The notes below the pieces were generated by a model. It saw only the letters and a program-made list of their open reading frames with translations, ran no database searches and was not told the DNA's origin. A stretch of DNA of 64,000 nt. Source: Calothrix sp. HK-06. Its GTDB lineage: Bacteria; Cyanobacteriota; Cyanobacteriia; Cyanobacteriales; Nostocaceae. The stretch is from contig NZ_MRCD01000006.1 in the NCBI RefSeq assembly GCF_001904745.1, positions 1 to 64,000 of the forward strand, in the 5' to 3' direction. This document shows, piece by piece, positions 9,850 to 18,527 of the stretch. Numbering within the stretch: the first letter of the stretch is position 1; each line of letters starts with the position of its first letter. The position numbers were made by a program, and so were the translations under genes.

Positions 9850-9951
9850 ATGAAAAAAATAGCTGGCTTGGTATTTTTTATTGTGATTGTGGTAGCGGCT
9901 ATCACTCTTGGATTAAACTGGATGCGGCGCCAAAAAACAACGAGAAGATAA
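9850..9951 (+). CDS. 33-residue single-span membrane peptide coupled to a glycosyltransferase
   Basis: A short frame starting MKKIAGLVFFIVIVVAAITL with a positively charged tail MRRQKTTRR: one membrane span with a basic cytoplasmic end. Its TAA stop overlaps the ATG of the following glycosyltransferase (TAATG), a classical translational-coupling junction, and it begins 17 bases after the preceding gene. Length and position suggest a real gene that automated callers miss. A function in anchoring the enzyme is conceivable but not shown. Confidence 0.55.
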   Translation: MKKIAGLVFFIVIVVAAITLGLNWMRRQKTTRR

Positions 9952-10706
9952 TGTCGAGTGTATCGATTATCATACCCACTCTTAATGAAGCAAGCAGTTT
10001 ACAACAAACACTGCGTCAGCTAACTGTTCTTAACCCAAAAGCAAAAGAAATTGTGATAGTTGATGGAGGAAGTTCAGATAATACAATCGAATTAGCTAAA
10101 CACTGCTTGCATTTTTTCCCCCTTAATGTAGATGTACAAATTATTAAATGTGATGTTAAAGGACGAGCGGTTCAAATGAACTTTGGTGCCAAAGTCGCGA
10201 GTGGTGATATTTTATGCTTCCTCCATGCTGATACTCAGGTATCCCATGATATAGTCACGGTGATTGAACAAACTCTTACAAACTCCAAAATTTCCTGTGG
10301 TGGATTTATTTCTTTAATGACAGGTACTCAAACAACACGCTGGGGTATATCGCTGCACAATTACCTCAAAACTTACTATGCACCCTTAATATTTCGTCCC
10401 TACTCATTTTTTAAAGGTTTACGATTATTATTTGGCGACCAAGTAATGTTTTGTAGGCGCCAGGATTTTTTAAAATGTGGTGGGTTTAATGAAGCATTAC
10501 CAATTATGGAAGATGGTGATTTGTGTTTAAAATTATCCAAATTAGGACAAATTCGCTTAGTTAACCGCGTTGTTACAAGTTCTGACCGTCGCGTTGCACG
10601 TTGGGGTGCAATTAAAGCAACGGCTATTTATTTATATGTGGGAATTTTGTGGGGTGTTGGTGTTGATGCTAATTATTTAAAAAAGTTTTATGAGGATATC
10701 AGATAG
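9951..10706 (+). CDS. Family 2 glycosyltransferase, TIGR04283-like
   Basis: 251 residues. GT-A fold: start SIIIPTLNEASSL, nucleotide-binding EIVIVDGGSSDNT, and the metal site in CFLHADTQV. The acceptor side has GDQVMFCRRQDFLKCGGF followed by MEDGDLCLKL. The FLHADT and GDQ.MFCRR patterns are typical of the TIGR04283 glycosyltransferase group. These transfer sugars to small molecules or lipids; the acceptor here is unknown. It is coupled at its start codon to a small membrane peptide. Confidence 0.88.
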   Translation: MSSVSIIIPTLNEASSLQQTLRQLTVLNPKAKEIVIVDGGSSDNTIELAKHCLHFFPLNVDVQIIKCDVKGRAVQMNFGAKVASGDILCFLHADTQVSHDIVTVIEQTLTNSKISCGGFISLMTGTQTTRWGISLHNYLKTYYAPLIFRPYSFFKGLRLLFGDQVMFCRRQDFLKCGGFNEALPIMEDGDLCLKLSKLGQIRLVNRVVTSSDRRVARWGAIKATAIYLYVGILWGVGVDANYLKKFYEDIR

Positions 10707-10710
10707 AAAA

Positions 10711-10735
10711 ACAGGCAGGATGCCTGTTCCACAAG
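10711..10735. repeat. Dispersed short palindromic repeat (CAGGCAGGATGCCTG type)
   Basis: Palindromic core followed by TTCCACAAG. Members of the same family, with the ends TGTGG/CCACA or GTAGCACAGGC/GCCTGTGC, occur near 18235, 18465, 26797, 32649, 35738, 41817, 44012, 44232, 48721, 50575, 54078 and 63899. Most lie just past stop codons, so they could act as transcript-end hairpins or be REP-like mobile debris. Confidence 0.75.
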
Positions 10736-10754
10736 ACTAAAAGACAAAACTATT

Positions 10755-12575
10755 TTATACTTGCTTTAACAGGTAAGAGCGAGTTCCTGTTTGGGTTGCT
10801 CCTGCGGCATCTTTGTATGAATAAGTACCAGTAGCGACAATATCACCAAAGTTATTAATACCTACTGCGCTGGTTAAAGTAACTGCGGCGCCGTTATAAG
10901 TAAGCGGTGAAGTTACTAAGTTATTGAGGTCGGCTATTGTACCGGAGTTCCAAACAAAGGCATGATTAGTACCAGAAGCAATTTGAGATGCTCCGACTAC
11001 TTCGCCAAATTCATTGATACCATTGACTGAACCTGTTTTACCGCCCAAGCTGCCGAGTGCCGTAAATTCTCCATCGCGTAAAATAAACGGAGTGCTGGTT
11101 GCGGTGGTGCCTGTACCATTGCTTGTAGAACCGATGATGCTACCTGCATCATTGATATCACGCAGTGTAGCTTGTTCGGCGCCAAAAGTACCAAGGTTTT
11201 TCAACTTATAGTTGCCTGTAACATATTTTTCCCAAATAACAGCTGTATTAACAAACTTTTCATCAAGGGCGCCATCACTATCTACATAACCAATAATTTG
11301 ACCATTATTATTAATACTGCGTGCAGTTCCACCGTCACCACCCAGCGCTGCGAGTTCGGTAATAACACCGTTTTCTATGTAGATAGTCTTCTCGTAACCT
11401 GAAGCCAAGATATTACGACCGACAATCACGTTGCTGTTATTGGTATCGAGTGAGTAACTTTCAACGCCACCAAAATCATTGATAGTTAGCTTGTAAGTAC
11501 TACCATCTTTTTCCCAAACTAATGCACGGTCGGTAGCTTTTGGAATTGGTTGACGCACTTCATCTGCTGTTCCCAAAATTACACCGCGATTGCTAATTGT
11601 GTTGACGTTGGGAGTGAGTAGCGTGACAGTTGTTCCATCAGCAGCACCAAAGTCAGACTGACCCTCTTTTACACCTGTGCTGGTAATTGCTGTTTGAACG
11701 CCATTTTCCCAAATAAAACCTTGGCGGACTAAATTGTTAGGTTGAATAGCACCTGTTGTTGCATTCTCGTTGGTAAAAGTGGCGCCAGTATCATAACGTC
11801 CGGCAATTTGTCCAAAGTCGTTGATAGAAGCAGCGTTGACGGCGCCATATTGATTAGAGCTTAGAGAACCTAAATCAGTTGCCTGGTAACGATAAAGAGG
11901 CCCATTATCTAATAAAGCTGGCGAACCAGATGCGACATATTTAAGAGTGGCAAGGACATCTGAACCTGACATGACCAGGGTATCTCCTCCTTGACTAACA
12001 TAACTTAGAGACTTATCAAGTAAGCTTTCAGCTAAACGCAGTTTGTCAGACTTGACGTCAAATCCAATGACAGTAACAGAACCTTGTCCACCTTCTAGAA
12101 TGATTTTGTCACTGCCACTGCCAATGTAAACAGTGTCATTTCCTGTACCCGCATTAATAATGTTATTACCTTCACCTGCATAAATCGTGTCATTACCCGC
12201 ACCACTGTAAATCGTATCGTTCCCGGCGCCTGCATAAATTAAATCGTTACCTTTGCCAGTCAGAATACGGTTTTTACCTTCACCTGCATAAATAGTATTA
12301 TTACCATCCCCAGCATTAATAAAATCACCTATCGCTCCAGAATAAATTAAATCATTACCTTTCCCAGAAGTAATGAGATTAATTCCTTCACCTGCATAAA
12401 TAGTGTTGTTGCCATTACCAAGCGCAATAATATCATCACCACCTTCGTAATAAACCGTTGAATCAACATCCATACTAGAGTGATTGCTTAATCCTGGTAA
12501 ATTCGTACTTAGATTTGATTCAGTAGCAAGCACAGAAGCATTCAACGATTGGTTTAGATTATTATTCATTTCCAT
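10755..12575 (-). CDS. Secreted RTX calcium-binding protein with HAF-type extracellular repeats
   Basis: 606 residues in two parts. Residues about 40-165 are tandem RTX nonapeptides (GGDDIIALGNGNN, GAGNDTIYSGAGND), which fold as a parallel beta-roll that binds calcium. From about 235 to the end come repeats with INxxGxIxG and LGGxxG elements such as ALGGDGGTARSINNNGQIIG and GINEFGEVVG, the HAF extracellular repeat. There is no N-terminal signal peptide, as expected for type I secretion of RTX proteins, but no type I exporter is encoded nearby. The combination suggests a surface or matrix protein. The first codons MEM give two possible starts. Confidence 0.85.
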   Translation of the reverse strand: MEMNNNLNQSLNASVLATESNLSTNLPGLSNHSSMDVDSTVYYEGGDDIIALGNGNNTIYAGEGINLITSGKGNDLIYSGAIGDFINAGDGNNTIYAGEGKNRILTGKGNDLIYAGAGNDTIYSGAGNDTIYAGEGNNIINAGTGNDTVYIGSGSDKIILEGGQGSVTVIGFDVKSDKLRLAESLLDKSLSYVSQGGDTLVMSGSDVLATLKYVASGSPALLDNGPLYRYQATDLGSLSSNQYGAVNAASINDFGQIAGRYDTGATFTNENATTGAIQPNNLVRQGFIWENGVQTAITSTGVKEGQSDFGAADGTTVTLLTPNVNTISNRGVILGTADEVRQPIPKATDRALVWEKDGSTYKLTINDFGGVESYSLDTNNSNVIVGRNILASGYEKTIYIENGVITELAALGGDGGTARSINNNGQIIGYVDSDGALDEKFVNTAVIWEKYVTGNYKLKNLGTFGAEQATLRDINDAGSIIGSTSNGTGTTATSTPFILRDGEFTALGSLGGKTGSVNGINEFGEVVGASQIASGTNHAFVWNSGTIADLNNLVTSPLTYNGAAVTLTSAVGINNFGDIVATGTYSYKDAAGATQTGTRSYLLKQV

Positions 12576-12660
12576 TTAGAATTCCTTTGCAAAGCGAGTT
12601 TGACTTTTTGAAAAAATGATTGAACTTGTAAAGTACATGAAAGGTTACTTTGCAACGCAT

Positions 12661-12745
12661 AGGAGCGGATGTAACGGTGCTTGTTATTGGAAAAGAACAA
12701 AATTTAGTTATTTAAAATCACTTATCCGTTACATCCGTTGCCAGG
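12661..12745. repeat. Short repeats of the ATCCGTT type
   Basis: Contains a GGATGTAACGG copy and, further on, ATCCGTTACATCCGTTGCC. The same heptad-like unit, singly or in tandem, recurs near 16134-16170, 45461-45490, 57634-57660 and 57715-57737, always between genes and on both strands. This looks like one of the short tandemly repeated repetitive families known from heterocystous cyanobacteria. Confidence 0.7.
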
Positions 12746-12746
12746 A

Positions 12747-12941
12747 TTACTTGGCTTGATACTTTACAGGCTTATATTCCATCGTTAATGACCTGATGTG
12801 AGAGTCGTATTTGGCAAATTTTTTATTTTCCTTGACTCTAAAGCAAGCAACAGGAAGACTAATTGCAAATAGAAGAAATACTCCAAGTAAGCCAAAAACG
12901 TAACCATGCATTTTTTTAGCAGGCATAAATCTTTGCTGCAT
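12747..12941 (-). CDS. Small single-span membrane protein of unknown function
   Basis: 64 residues if started at MQQRFMPAKKMHGYVFG, which is preceded by AAGAG about 9 bases upstream. A longer frame to 13010 would run into the preceding gene. One clear hydrophobic span, YVFGLLGVFLLFAISLPVA, is followed by a charged tail. It is the last gene of a minus-strand set of three membrane protein genes (13472-14104, 12974-13438, this one) with gaps of about 30 bases. I do not recognise the family. Confidence 0.55.
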   Translation of the reverse strand: MQQRFMPAKKMHGYVFGLLGVFLLFAISLPVACFRVKENKKFAKYDSHIRSLTMEYKPVKYQAK

Positions 12942-12973
12942 ATTTTTACTCTTGTAGTGATGATGTTGTGTTT

Positions 12974-13438
12974 CTATGACAGTGGTAAGTAACCAAATAG
13001 AGGATGCCAACTCATAGCAGTCGCGGCAATGAATAAGAAAAACATCCAGAAAAAGATGACTTTAGATTTGATTTGCTTGTCTTTCCAAAGCAAGTAAAGA
13101 ATTACCCAACTGACTAGCCAACCCAACAGCAGCACAGTCTCTTTGCCCGTATAACTTCCAATATTGCCCCATAGTTTGCTAGGGTTATGACTTCCGGGTA
13201 TCCAACTACCAAGAGTCCAGAGTAAGTTTTCTATTGTTTTAGACGTATCTCCATCTGAAAAGTGATGAGATACCATCATTGTGACGCACCCAATTCCAGC
13301 GCTAACTAAAGCTGCTGCTGCTGGACCAGATACTCTTGGTGATTTCTCCGAACCTTTAGACAAACTACCTGGAAAGCTTTTGAGTTTATGCCAAAACTTA
13401 CCATAAATAGGTTCTGAAGCAACAGAAGAACGTGCCAT
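12974..13438 (-). CDS. Membrane protein of unknown function, middle gene of a three-gene set
   Basis: 154 residues from the ATG at 13438, which has GAGG about 8 bases upstream; an upstream TTG would add four residues. A basic N-terminal region of about 45 residues is followed by three hydrophobic segments: AAAALVSAGIGCVTMMVSH, VLLLGWLVSWVILYLLW and VIFFWMFFLFIAATAMSW. Histidines lie near the membrane faces (SHHFSDGD and SWHPLFG). It is close to the neighbouring membrane protein genes and likely works with them. No family was recognised. Confidence 0.6.
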   Translation of the reverse strand: MARSSVASEPIYGKFWHKLKSFPGSLSKGSEKSPRVSGPAAAALVSAGIGCVTMMVSHHFSDGDTSKTIENLLWTLGSWIPGSHNPSKLWGNIGSYTGKETVLLLGWLVSWVILYLLWKDKQIKSKVIFFWMFFLFIAATAMSWHPLFGYLPLS

Positions 13439-13471
13439 AATAATCCTCAATTTCTAATTAACTTACAGACC

Positions 13472-14104
13472 TTACAATGCGTGAATTTTGGCTATTCCAA
13501 GTCCCGTAACTAAACCACCCATTGCAAAAAACATTATTGCCATTAAAGCCACACAAGTAGCCGTCAGAACTGGGCGATTTTCTTTTTCTAATATCGAGTC
13601 ACTGTAACTCCACAAAATCCAAGTGCAAGCTACACCCAATGGCAACGTAAACAGAACGCTGAACTCGTGGTATTCCATTAACACATACTGTCCTAATGGT
13701 GAATTCTCTTTTAACCACGCACGGGCGCCACCAAAAGTAATATCTGCCCGATAGCGCATATAAGCTAAGTTACCTGTAGCAATGCCCAAGAATGCAATTA
13801 CAGTAGACCAAAATGTTAAAGTTCGCATTTGCGGCAGAATTTTACTGGCGCCTCGTAATAATGGAAACGCTAAATGTCCTGTATAGACTGCAACAACCGA
13901 AGCAAGTAAGGCGCCAAATCCATGAATTGTGCCTATCCATCGCTGCCAAGGACTTGGATGCAAGATATTGAAAAACGGTAGAAACATGAACATACATGCT
14001 GACAGAATACTCAAGCCATAGATGCTGACTTGAGCAATATCTAACTGCCTGGGAAACTCTTTAGAAGTGCTATCTGTATACTCTTCGTGTCCTTTTTGAA
14101 TCAT
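13472..14104 (-). CDS. Multi-span membrane protein with conserved-looking histidines, function unknown
   Basis: 210 residues from MIQKGHEEYTD, whose ATG follows AAGGGAAGA by about 8 bases; a longer upstream frame exists but lacks such a site. Five hydrophobic segments. Histidine pairs are placed as in b-type cytochromes: TIHGFGALLAS with VYTGHLAFP, and VLMEYHEFSVLF. Haem binding is a possibility only. It is the first gene of a set of three membrane proteins upstream of the RTX/HAF surface protein, all on the minus strand. I do not recognise the family. Confidence 0.65.
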   Translation of the reverse strand: MIQKGHEEYTDSTSKEFPRQLDIAQVSIYGLSILSACMFMFLPFFNILHPSPWQRWIGTIHGFGALLASVVAVYTGHLAFPLLRGASKILPQMRTLTFWSTVIAFLGIATGNLAYMRYRADITFGGARAWLKENSPLGQYVLMEYHEFSVLFTLPLGVACTWILWSYSDSILEKENRPVLTATCVALMAIMFFAMGGLVTGLGIAKIHAL

Positions 14105-14634
14105 AGTAAATCTTCCCTTAAATACAGAAATCAGCACAAATGTCAACTTATGAGAAATATTCTCATAAGTCTGGGAACATATTTGGACGTTATTGATGAA
14201 ACTGTTCACACAGGGAGCATCTTAACAAGGAGACTCAAAATCTCAATTTTTGAGCCAAAAGTTGGTTAAATGCTCGTCTACATCACCTGTGGTTGCTAGT
14301 TATGTCAGCTTGTAAGCACAAAACAAGGTATTGCTTTCAATTGCAAACCCCATACAATTTATCCGAGACTATTTATTTTTCGTAAGCAATAACCTCGTTT
14401 GTTGATGAAGCTGAGGTAATAAAAGCTTTATCTACCCTGCTAATGAGAATAGGTTTTTTGCACCTTGTTGTCAATAAGTATCAGTAATATTGCTAGATTT
14501 TCTTAACATTGTGCAATTATGATGACACTCGTAGAATATTATATTTTTAGCAAAAAGCTTATCTATTAAGGATTATGGGTTATTTTGAGAGTAAGAGTAA
14601 CACTTTGGATAATGCTACAAAATAGTTACGATTC
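14105..14634. other. Long non-coding stretch between divergent regions
   Basis: About 530 bases upstream of the membrane gene set and downstream of the DUF547 gene. Only frames without coding character are seen. It probably carries the promoter of the membrane-protein set and the end of the DUF547 transcript. No repeat family was recognised. Confidence 0.35.
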
Positions 14635-15366
14635 TCAGCAAGCACTAATATACTGCTGATTAATATTCCAGTCATAGTACAAATATTTTACTGGAGTTGA
14701 TGCTGTGAGTGGTAGTTCGGTATTTAAGTAAGAACGTATATATTCGGGTAAAGATGGCGCCACCTGTAGAAAGTCTTGACGGTACCATTTAAAGATTTTG
14801 CTACAATAGAGCATATTATTTGCTGCATCGTATTTTACTTTGTCTGGATTGTTAATAAAACGACGCGCGTCACCATCTAATTGAGAAAGAACTTGGTCGG
14901 GGTAGTAAGCACCCGCACGCAGTAGCGGACAACCGATAGAAGCGCATACTATAGCAAAATGTATTCGTGGTTCCTGTAATTTTTCTCTCAGTATCTTGTT
15001 TTCAATTTCAGCTAAACTATAGTTTTTACCGCCAACTATATAAATCTGACGCTGAAAAAACGATAGAAAACCTAGCCAATTTGGTATTCCTAAAATTCGT
15101 GGTAATACTGACTTAATTGGATAGTTGTCTAAAATTGTTGCAACTGTAAATGCATTATATAAGTTTATCCACAAAGCTAACTGGTCATTAATGTTTAGGG
15201 GGGTGCGTGCATTGTCGTTTATTTGTAGTGCTGCGATACTCGATAGCCAATTAGCTAGCACTTTTGGTTCATCCCGTTTCCAAGCAACGTAGTTAACACG
15301 TCCCTGCTCATTAACATACTTTTTTAGCAATGTATCCCACAAATCAAAATTGATGGAACTATTCAC
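14635..15366 (-). CDS. DUF547 domain protein
   Basis: 243 residues covering the whole DUF547 family: WINLYNAFTVATIL near residue 85, FAIVCASIGCPLLRAGAYY near 140 and the C-terminal KIFKWYRQDF. The Cys and His-type conserved positions in CASIGCP resemble an enzyme site, but the family has no settled function. The start is a GTG at 15366 which overlaps the start of the divergent amidohydrolase by about 14 bases, so both promoters must lie inside the other coding region. No signal peptide. Confidence 0.88.
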   Translation of the reverse strand: MNSSINFDLWDTLLKKYVNEQGRVNYVAWKRDEPKVLANWLSSIAALQINDNARTPLNINDQLALWINLYNAFTVATILDNYPIKSVLPRILGIPNWLGFLSFFQRQIYIVGGKNYSLAEIENKILREKLQEPRIHFAIVCASIGCPLLRAGAYYPDQVLSQLDGDARRFINNPDKVKYDAANNMLYCSKIFKWYRQDFLQVAPSLPEYIRSYLNTELPLTASTPVKYLYYDWNINQQYISAC

Positions 15367-16132
15367 AATACATACACCTACAGTTAAAGCAATACCTTTA
15401 ATTGCTAATTTACCTCATAGTGGGCTATATATCCCGCCGGATATTGCTCTAATGATGGCGCCTGCTCATCTCCAATCTTTACCCAATAGCGACTGGCATC
15501 TAGAAAAACTTTACGATTTTTTACCATCGTTGGGCATTACAGTTATGCAAGCTAACTACAATCGTTACGTAGTTGATTTAAACAGACAAGCCAAAGAACC
15601 ATTAAGCGGCAACTTTTGGTCTGCGGTCGTTCCACTACAAACAGCTTTCGGTCAACCAATATATCAAACCACTCCGGCGCCGTATCAAATTCAAGAACGT
15701 ATTAATAAATATTATACAACCTACCATAATCAACTTAGCCAGCTTATAGAGCAAAAAGTCCGAGAGTTTGCCAAAGTATACTTACTTGACTTGCATAGCT
15801 TCGGTGGGTTAATAGATGACGAAGTTTGTTTAGGCAACATCAACGGCAAAACCTGTACAGAACACTTTATAAACACTGTCGAGCGAGCTTTTATTGATCA
15901 AAAATATCAAGTCGTCAAAAATAAAACCTTCACAGGTGGATATATTACAAGACATTACAGCGAAAACAAAAGCGTAGAGACTTTACAAATAGAAATTAGA
16001 TATCAAACATATCTAAGAGAGCAAGACCTTGACAAACCGTTAATTCCCCAATGGGATGTACCCAACTTTCATTTCTCAAAACAAAAATTACAACAAGTCA
16101 TCGCTGATATTGCCAACAAATACAACGAATAA
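15353..16132 (+). CDS. N-formylglutamate amidohydrolase family protein
   Basis: About 259 residues. Family motifs: IANLPHSGLYIP near residue 20, SDWHLEKLYDF near 47, YNRYVVDLNR near 70, and the DLHSFGG element around 150 whose Asp and His bind zinc. These enzymes hydrolyse N-formylglutamate to glutamate and formate in histidine breakdown. No other hut genes are nearby, so the natural substrate could be another N-acyl amino acid. ATG at 15353 is used; a TTG directly precedes it. Its 5' end overlaps the divergent DUF547 gene. Confidence 0.87.
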   Translation: MELFTIHTPTVKAIPLIANLPHSGLYIPPDIALMMAPAHLQSLPNSDWHLEKLYDFLPSLGITVMQANYNRYVVDLNRQAKEPLSGNFWSAVVPLQTAFGQPIYQTTPAPYQIQERINKYYTTYHNQLSQLIEQKVREFAKVYLLDLHSFGGLIDDEVCLGNINGKTCTEHFINTVERAFIDQKYQVVKNKTFTGGYITRHYSENKSVETLQIEIRYQTYLREQDLDKPLIPQWDVPNFHFSKQKLQQVIADIANKYNE

Positions 16133-16253
16133 CTCATCCGTTACATCCGTTCATCATCCGTTGCCAAGTATTTAAATTATAAAGTTTTAGCAAAATTGTA
16201 AAATACCAGTATTTATTACAGTGACATCTTAGCTTTATTATCCTAAGTTAGAA

Positions 16254-16400
16254 TTGTGTAATCGAAAAAATTTCAATAAAAAAACATTTTTATTTAATTT
16301 AATTTGTTTATTGAGTCTACCTGGATTATTAGTTGCTCAAGCTAAGGCGCCAGTACCTTCTCAAACAGTTTACGATCAAACAAAAGCTGGCAATAATTAA
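16254..16400 (+). pseudogene. Signal-peptide-bearing fragment, possible remnant or 48-residue secreted peptide
   Basis: A frame opened by TTG encodes a lysine/arginine-rich start, then FLFNLICLLSLPGLLVAQA, a convincing signal peptide with cleavage after AQA, and about 17 more residues ending KAGNN. No ribosome binding site is evident and no ATG is available. It lies just upstream of another broken secreted-protein gene. It may be the decayed end of a related gene. Confidence 0.3.
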
Positions 16401-16410
16401 AGAAAAAGTT

Positions 16411-16872
16411 ATGCAATTTACAAAACTATTTACTGCTGCTGTCTTAATTAGGTATTAGTATTTTATCCACCGCAGTTATTCCTGCAATGGCTGATAAAAA
16501 TTTGATAATTTCAATAAAAATTAGCTTGCTCATTTTAACGGAGACTCTCACGCTGAAACCTGTAAAAAAACAAGAACACGAGGTTATTTAAGATACGATT
16601 TATGTCAACATAAAGGTAAATCAGCATATATTATAGTTACTGATGATGGAACTACAATCGGTTTTTATAAATTACAAAATAGACAGTTAGTACAATTGTG
16701 TAGTATTGATGCTTTAATTTGTAGTGGCTACAAAAATAATCGATTAGTTGCTATTTTAAATTTAGAAGCTCAAACGGTAGATTTTAATGTCTTATCAGAG
16801 AGTAACCGAGAGATAGAAAAGGCTAATTTGCCTGAAGCTAAGAAAGCATTGAGAATATTTGCCTACAAGTAG
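16411..16872 (+). pseudogene. Degraded gene for a small secreted protein (at least two frameshifts)
   Basis: ATG at 16411 opens MQFTKLFTAAVLI, then a stop. The next frame continues GISILSTAVIPAMADKN, completing a signal peptide with AMA cleavage. A further shift near 16510-16530 restores about 110 codons from LAHFNGDSHAETC through YIIVTDDGTTIGFY to KALRIFAYK and a stop at 16870-16872. The pieces together form one protein of about 145 residues with a signal peptide and several cysteines. No single frame reads through, so it is either a pseudogene or carries sequencing errors. Family not recognised. Confidence 0.6.
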
Positions 16873-17016
16873 TGTAAAAACCGGGTTTCTATGATATTTA
16901 AGTATAAGAATACTAAATAGTATATTAAAGTTTCAGTAGTATTCCATACTTAGTTTGTCATACTCCATACAATTAGCACATAATAGAATAGTCAGATTAC
17001 AGTGTGCAATCAACTC

Positions 17017-18267
17017 ATGCTGACTTCATCAGTGGTTTTATCTATCATTGTCACCATGATTATTCTCGGCGCCGGAATTATGGGGCTGTGTATTTTTAGA
17101 ACAAGTAAAATTTTAACTTTATTTGAAATAGAAGCCGACCGCTCCAGTTGGCAAATAATGTATCGATTGATGATTTTTTTCCTGTGTGGTTACTCATTAC
17201 TAGCTTATCTAATTAGTGCAAAGCTTTTTGAATGGATACCATTGTTGACTGGAATGGTTTTCTTTCTCGGAGCGCTGTTTGTCTGGTTTAGTGTCAACGT
17301 GTACTATCGGACTCTAAATAGATTTTTGCAAATACAAGATAAGTATCGAGCGGCAAAAGAAAATGCTGAAACTATTTTGTTTCAATTGCAGAAGGTTCAG
17401 CAATCTCAATTACAATCAATTCATCGCGAGACAATGTTGGCTTTAGGACAAATGGTTGCTGGAGTCGCACACGAAATTAATAACCCAGTCAGCTTTATAG
17501 AAGGCAACCTAGGGTATGTTAGTTCATACACTAAAAATTTGTTAGATCTTTTAGAGACTTACGCTTCTGTATACCCAAATCCTGATAGTAAAATAATTAA
17601 TGCCATAGCTTCAAGTGACTTAGAGTTTATCAAATCCGATTTTCCGAGCATTCTAAATTCTATGGAAGCAGGCACAACTCGTATTAGTGAAATAGTACAG
17701 TCACTCTCAAGTTTCTCACGGTTGAATGAAACAGACTTTAAAAAAGCTGATATTCATGAAGGTATTGATAGTACACTAACAATTTTAAGCCATCGTCTTA
17801 ACTCTTGCGGGCATCGAACTAAACATATTACAGTAATTAAAGAGTATGGCGAAATTTCAAAAATATATTGTAACCCTCGTATATTAAATCAAGTATTCTT
17901 TCACGTCATCAATAACGCTATCGACGCACTAAATAAAAAAGCAGCCATAAGTCAAACAGAAGAACAAGAAACACCAACTATTCGCATTTGTACATCATAT
18001 TCTCAAAAAAATGAAATTAATATTCAAATAATCGATAACGGCAGTGGAATTACTAAAGAAGTTTGCAAAAATATCTTTAGACCATTTTTTACCACCAAAC
18101 CAGTAGGACAAGGCATAGGTTTAGGCTTATCTATAAGTCATCAAATCATCGTCGAACAACATGGTGGTACAATCAAATGCACATCAACCGAAAATCAAGG
18201 TGCTGAATTTTTAATTACACTCCCCATTGATGAATCTTGTGGAGCGGGCAATCCCTGCCCACCCTAA
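17017..18267 (+). CDS. Membrane-bound sensor histidine kinase
   Basis: 416 residues from ATG (a GTG at 17002 would add five). Three hydrophobic segments in the first 95 residues, a coiled coil (about 100-135), then the dimerisation helix with phosphoacceptor His152 in GVAHEINNPVSFIEGNLGYV. The ATP domain has NQVFFHVINNAIDAL (N box), IDNGSGI (G1) and FRPFFTTKPVGQGIGLGLS. No extracellular sensor domain is visible, so the signal may be membrane-borne. No response regulator gene is adjacent. The last residues, ESCGAGNPCPP, are encoded by a dispersed repeat that begins near 18235, which means the original C-terminus has been replaced. Confidence 0.9.
   Translation: MLTSSVVLSIIVTMIILGAGIMGLCIFRTSKILTLFEIEADRSSWQIMYRLMIFFLCGYSLLAYLISAKLFEWIPLLTGMVFFLGALFVWFSVNVYYRTLNRFLQIQDKYRAAKENAETILFQLQKVQQSQLQSIHRETMLALGQMVAGVAHEINNPVSFIEGNLGYVSSYTKNLLDLLETYASVYPNPDSKIINAIASSDLEFIKSDFPSILNSMEAGTTRISEIVQSLSSFSRLNETDFKKADIHEGIDSTLTILSHRLNSCGHRTKHITVIKEYGEISKIYCNPRILNQVFFHVINNAIDALNKKAAISQTEEQETPTIRICTSYSQKNEINIQIIDNGSGITKEVCKNIFRPFFTTKPVGQGIGLGLSISHQIIVEQHGGTIKCTSTENQGAEFLITLPIDESCGAGNPCPP
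18235..18263. repeat. Dispersed palindromic repeat forming the end of a coding region
   Basis: TCTTGTGGAGCGGGCA...TGCCCACC is the same family as the copies near 44012, 35738 and 63899. Here it overlaps the histidine kinase reading frame and supplies its last codons and nearly its stop. A second, more ragged copy with triplicated CCACAAGAGAT-like ends lies at about 18465-18513. Confidence 0.65.
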
Positions 18268-18527
18268 TTGTAATTTTAGAAGTCATTCATAGACAGTTCT
18301 AAAAAATTTACTGTTTTAACGACCAATATAATCCCATTACTGCATCTGCAAAGCTTCGAGATTTAATAATTAAAGGTAAGCAAAATAAATAGAAATATTT
18401 CAGATACGTTATCGCAATTTTCAACTATAGGCAGGCACCGAATAGCATATATACTGAAGAAGAACGGGTAAGGATGCCCATTCCACAAGAGATTCCACAA
18501 GAGATTGCACAAGATAGTTTGTTGTTT

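Noticed and set aside
14087-14269. 60-codon plus-strand frame
   Set aside because: Runs antisense to the start of a membrane protein gene and has no recognisable content.
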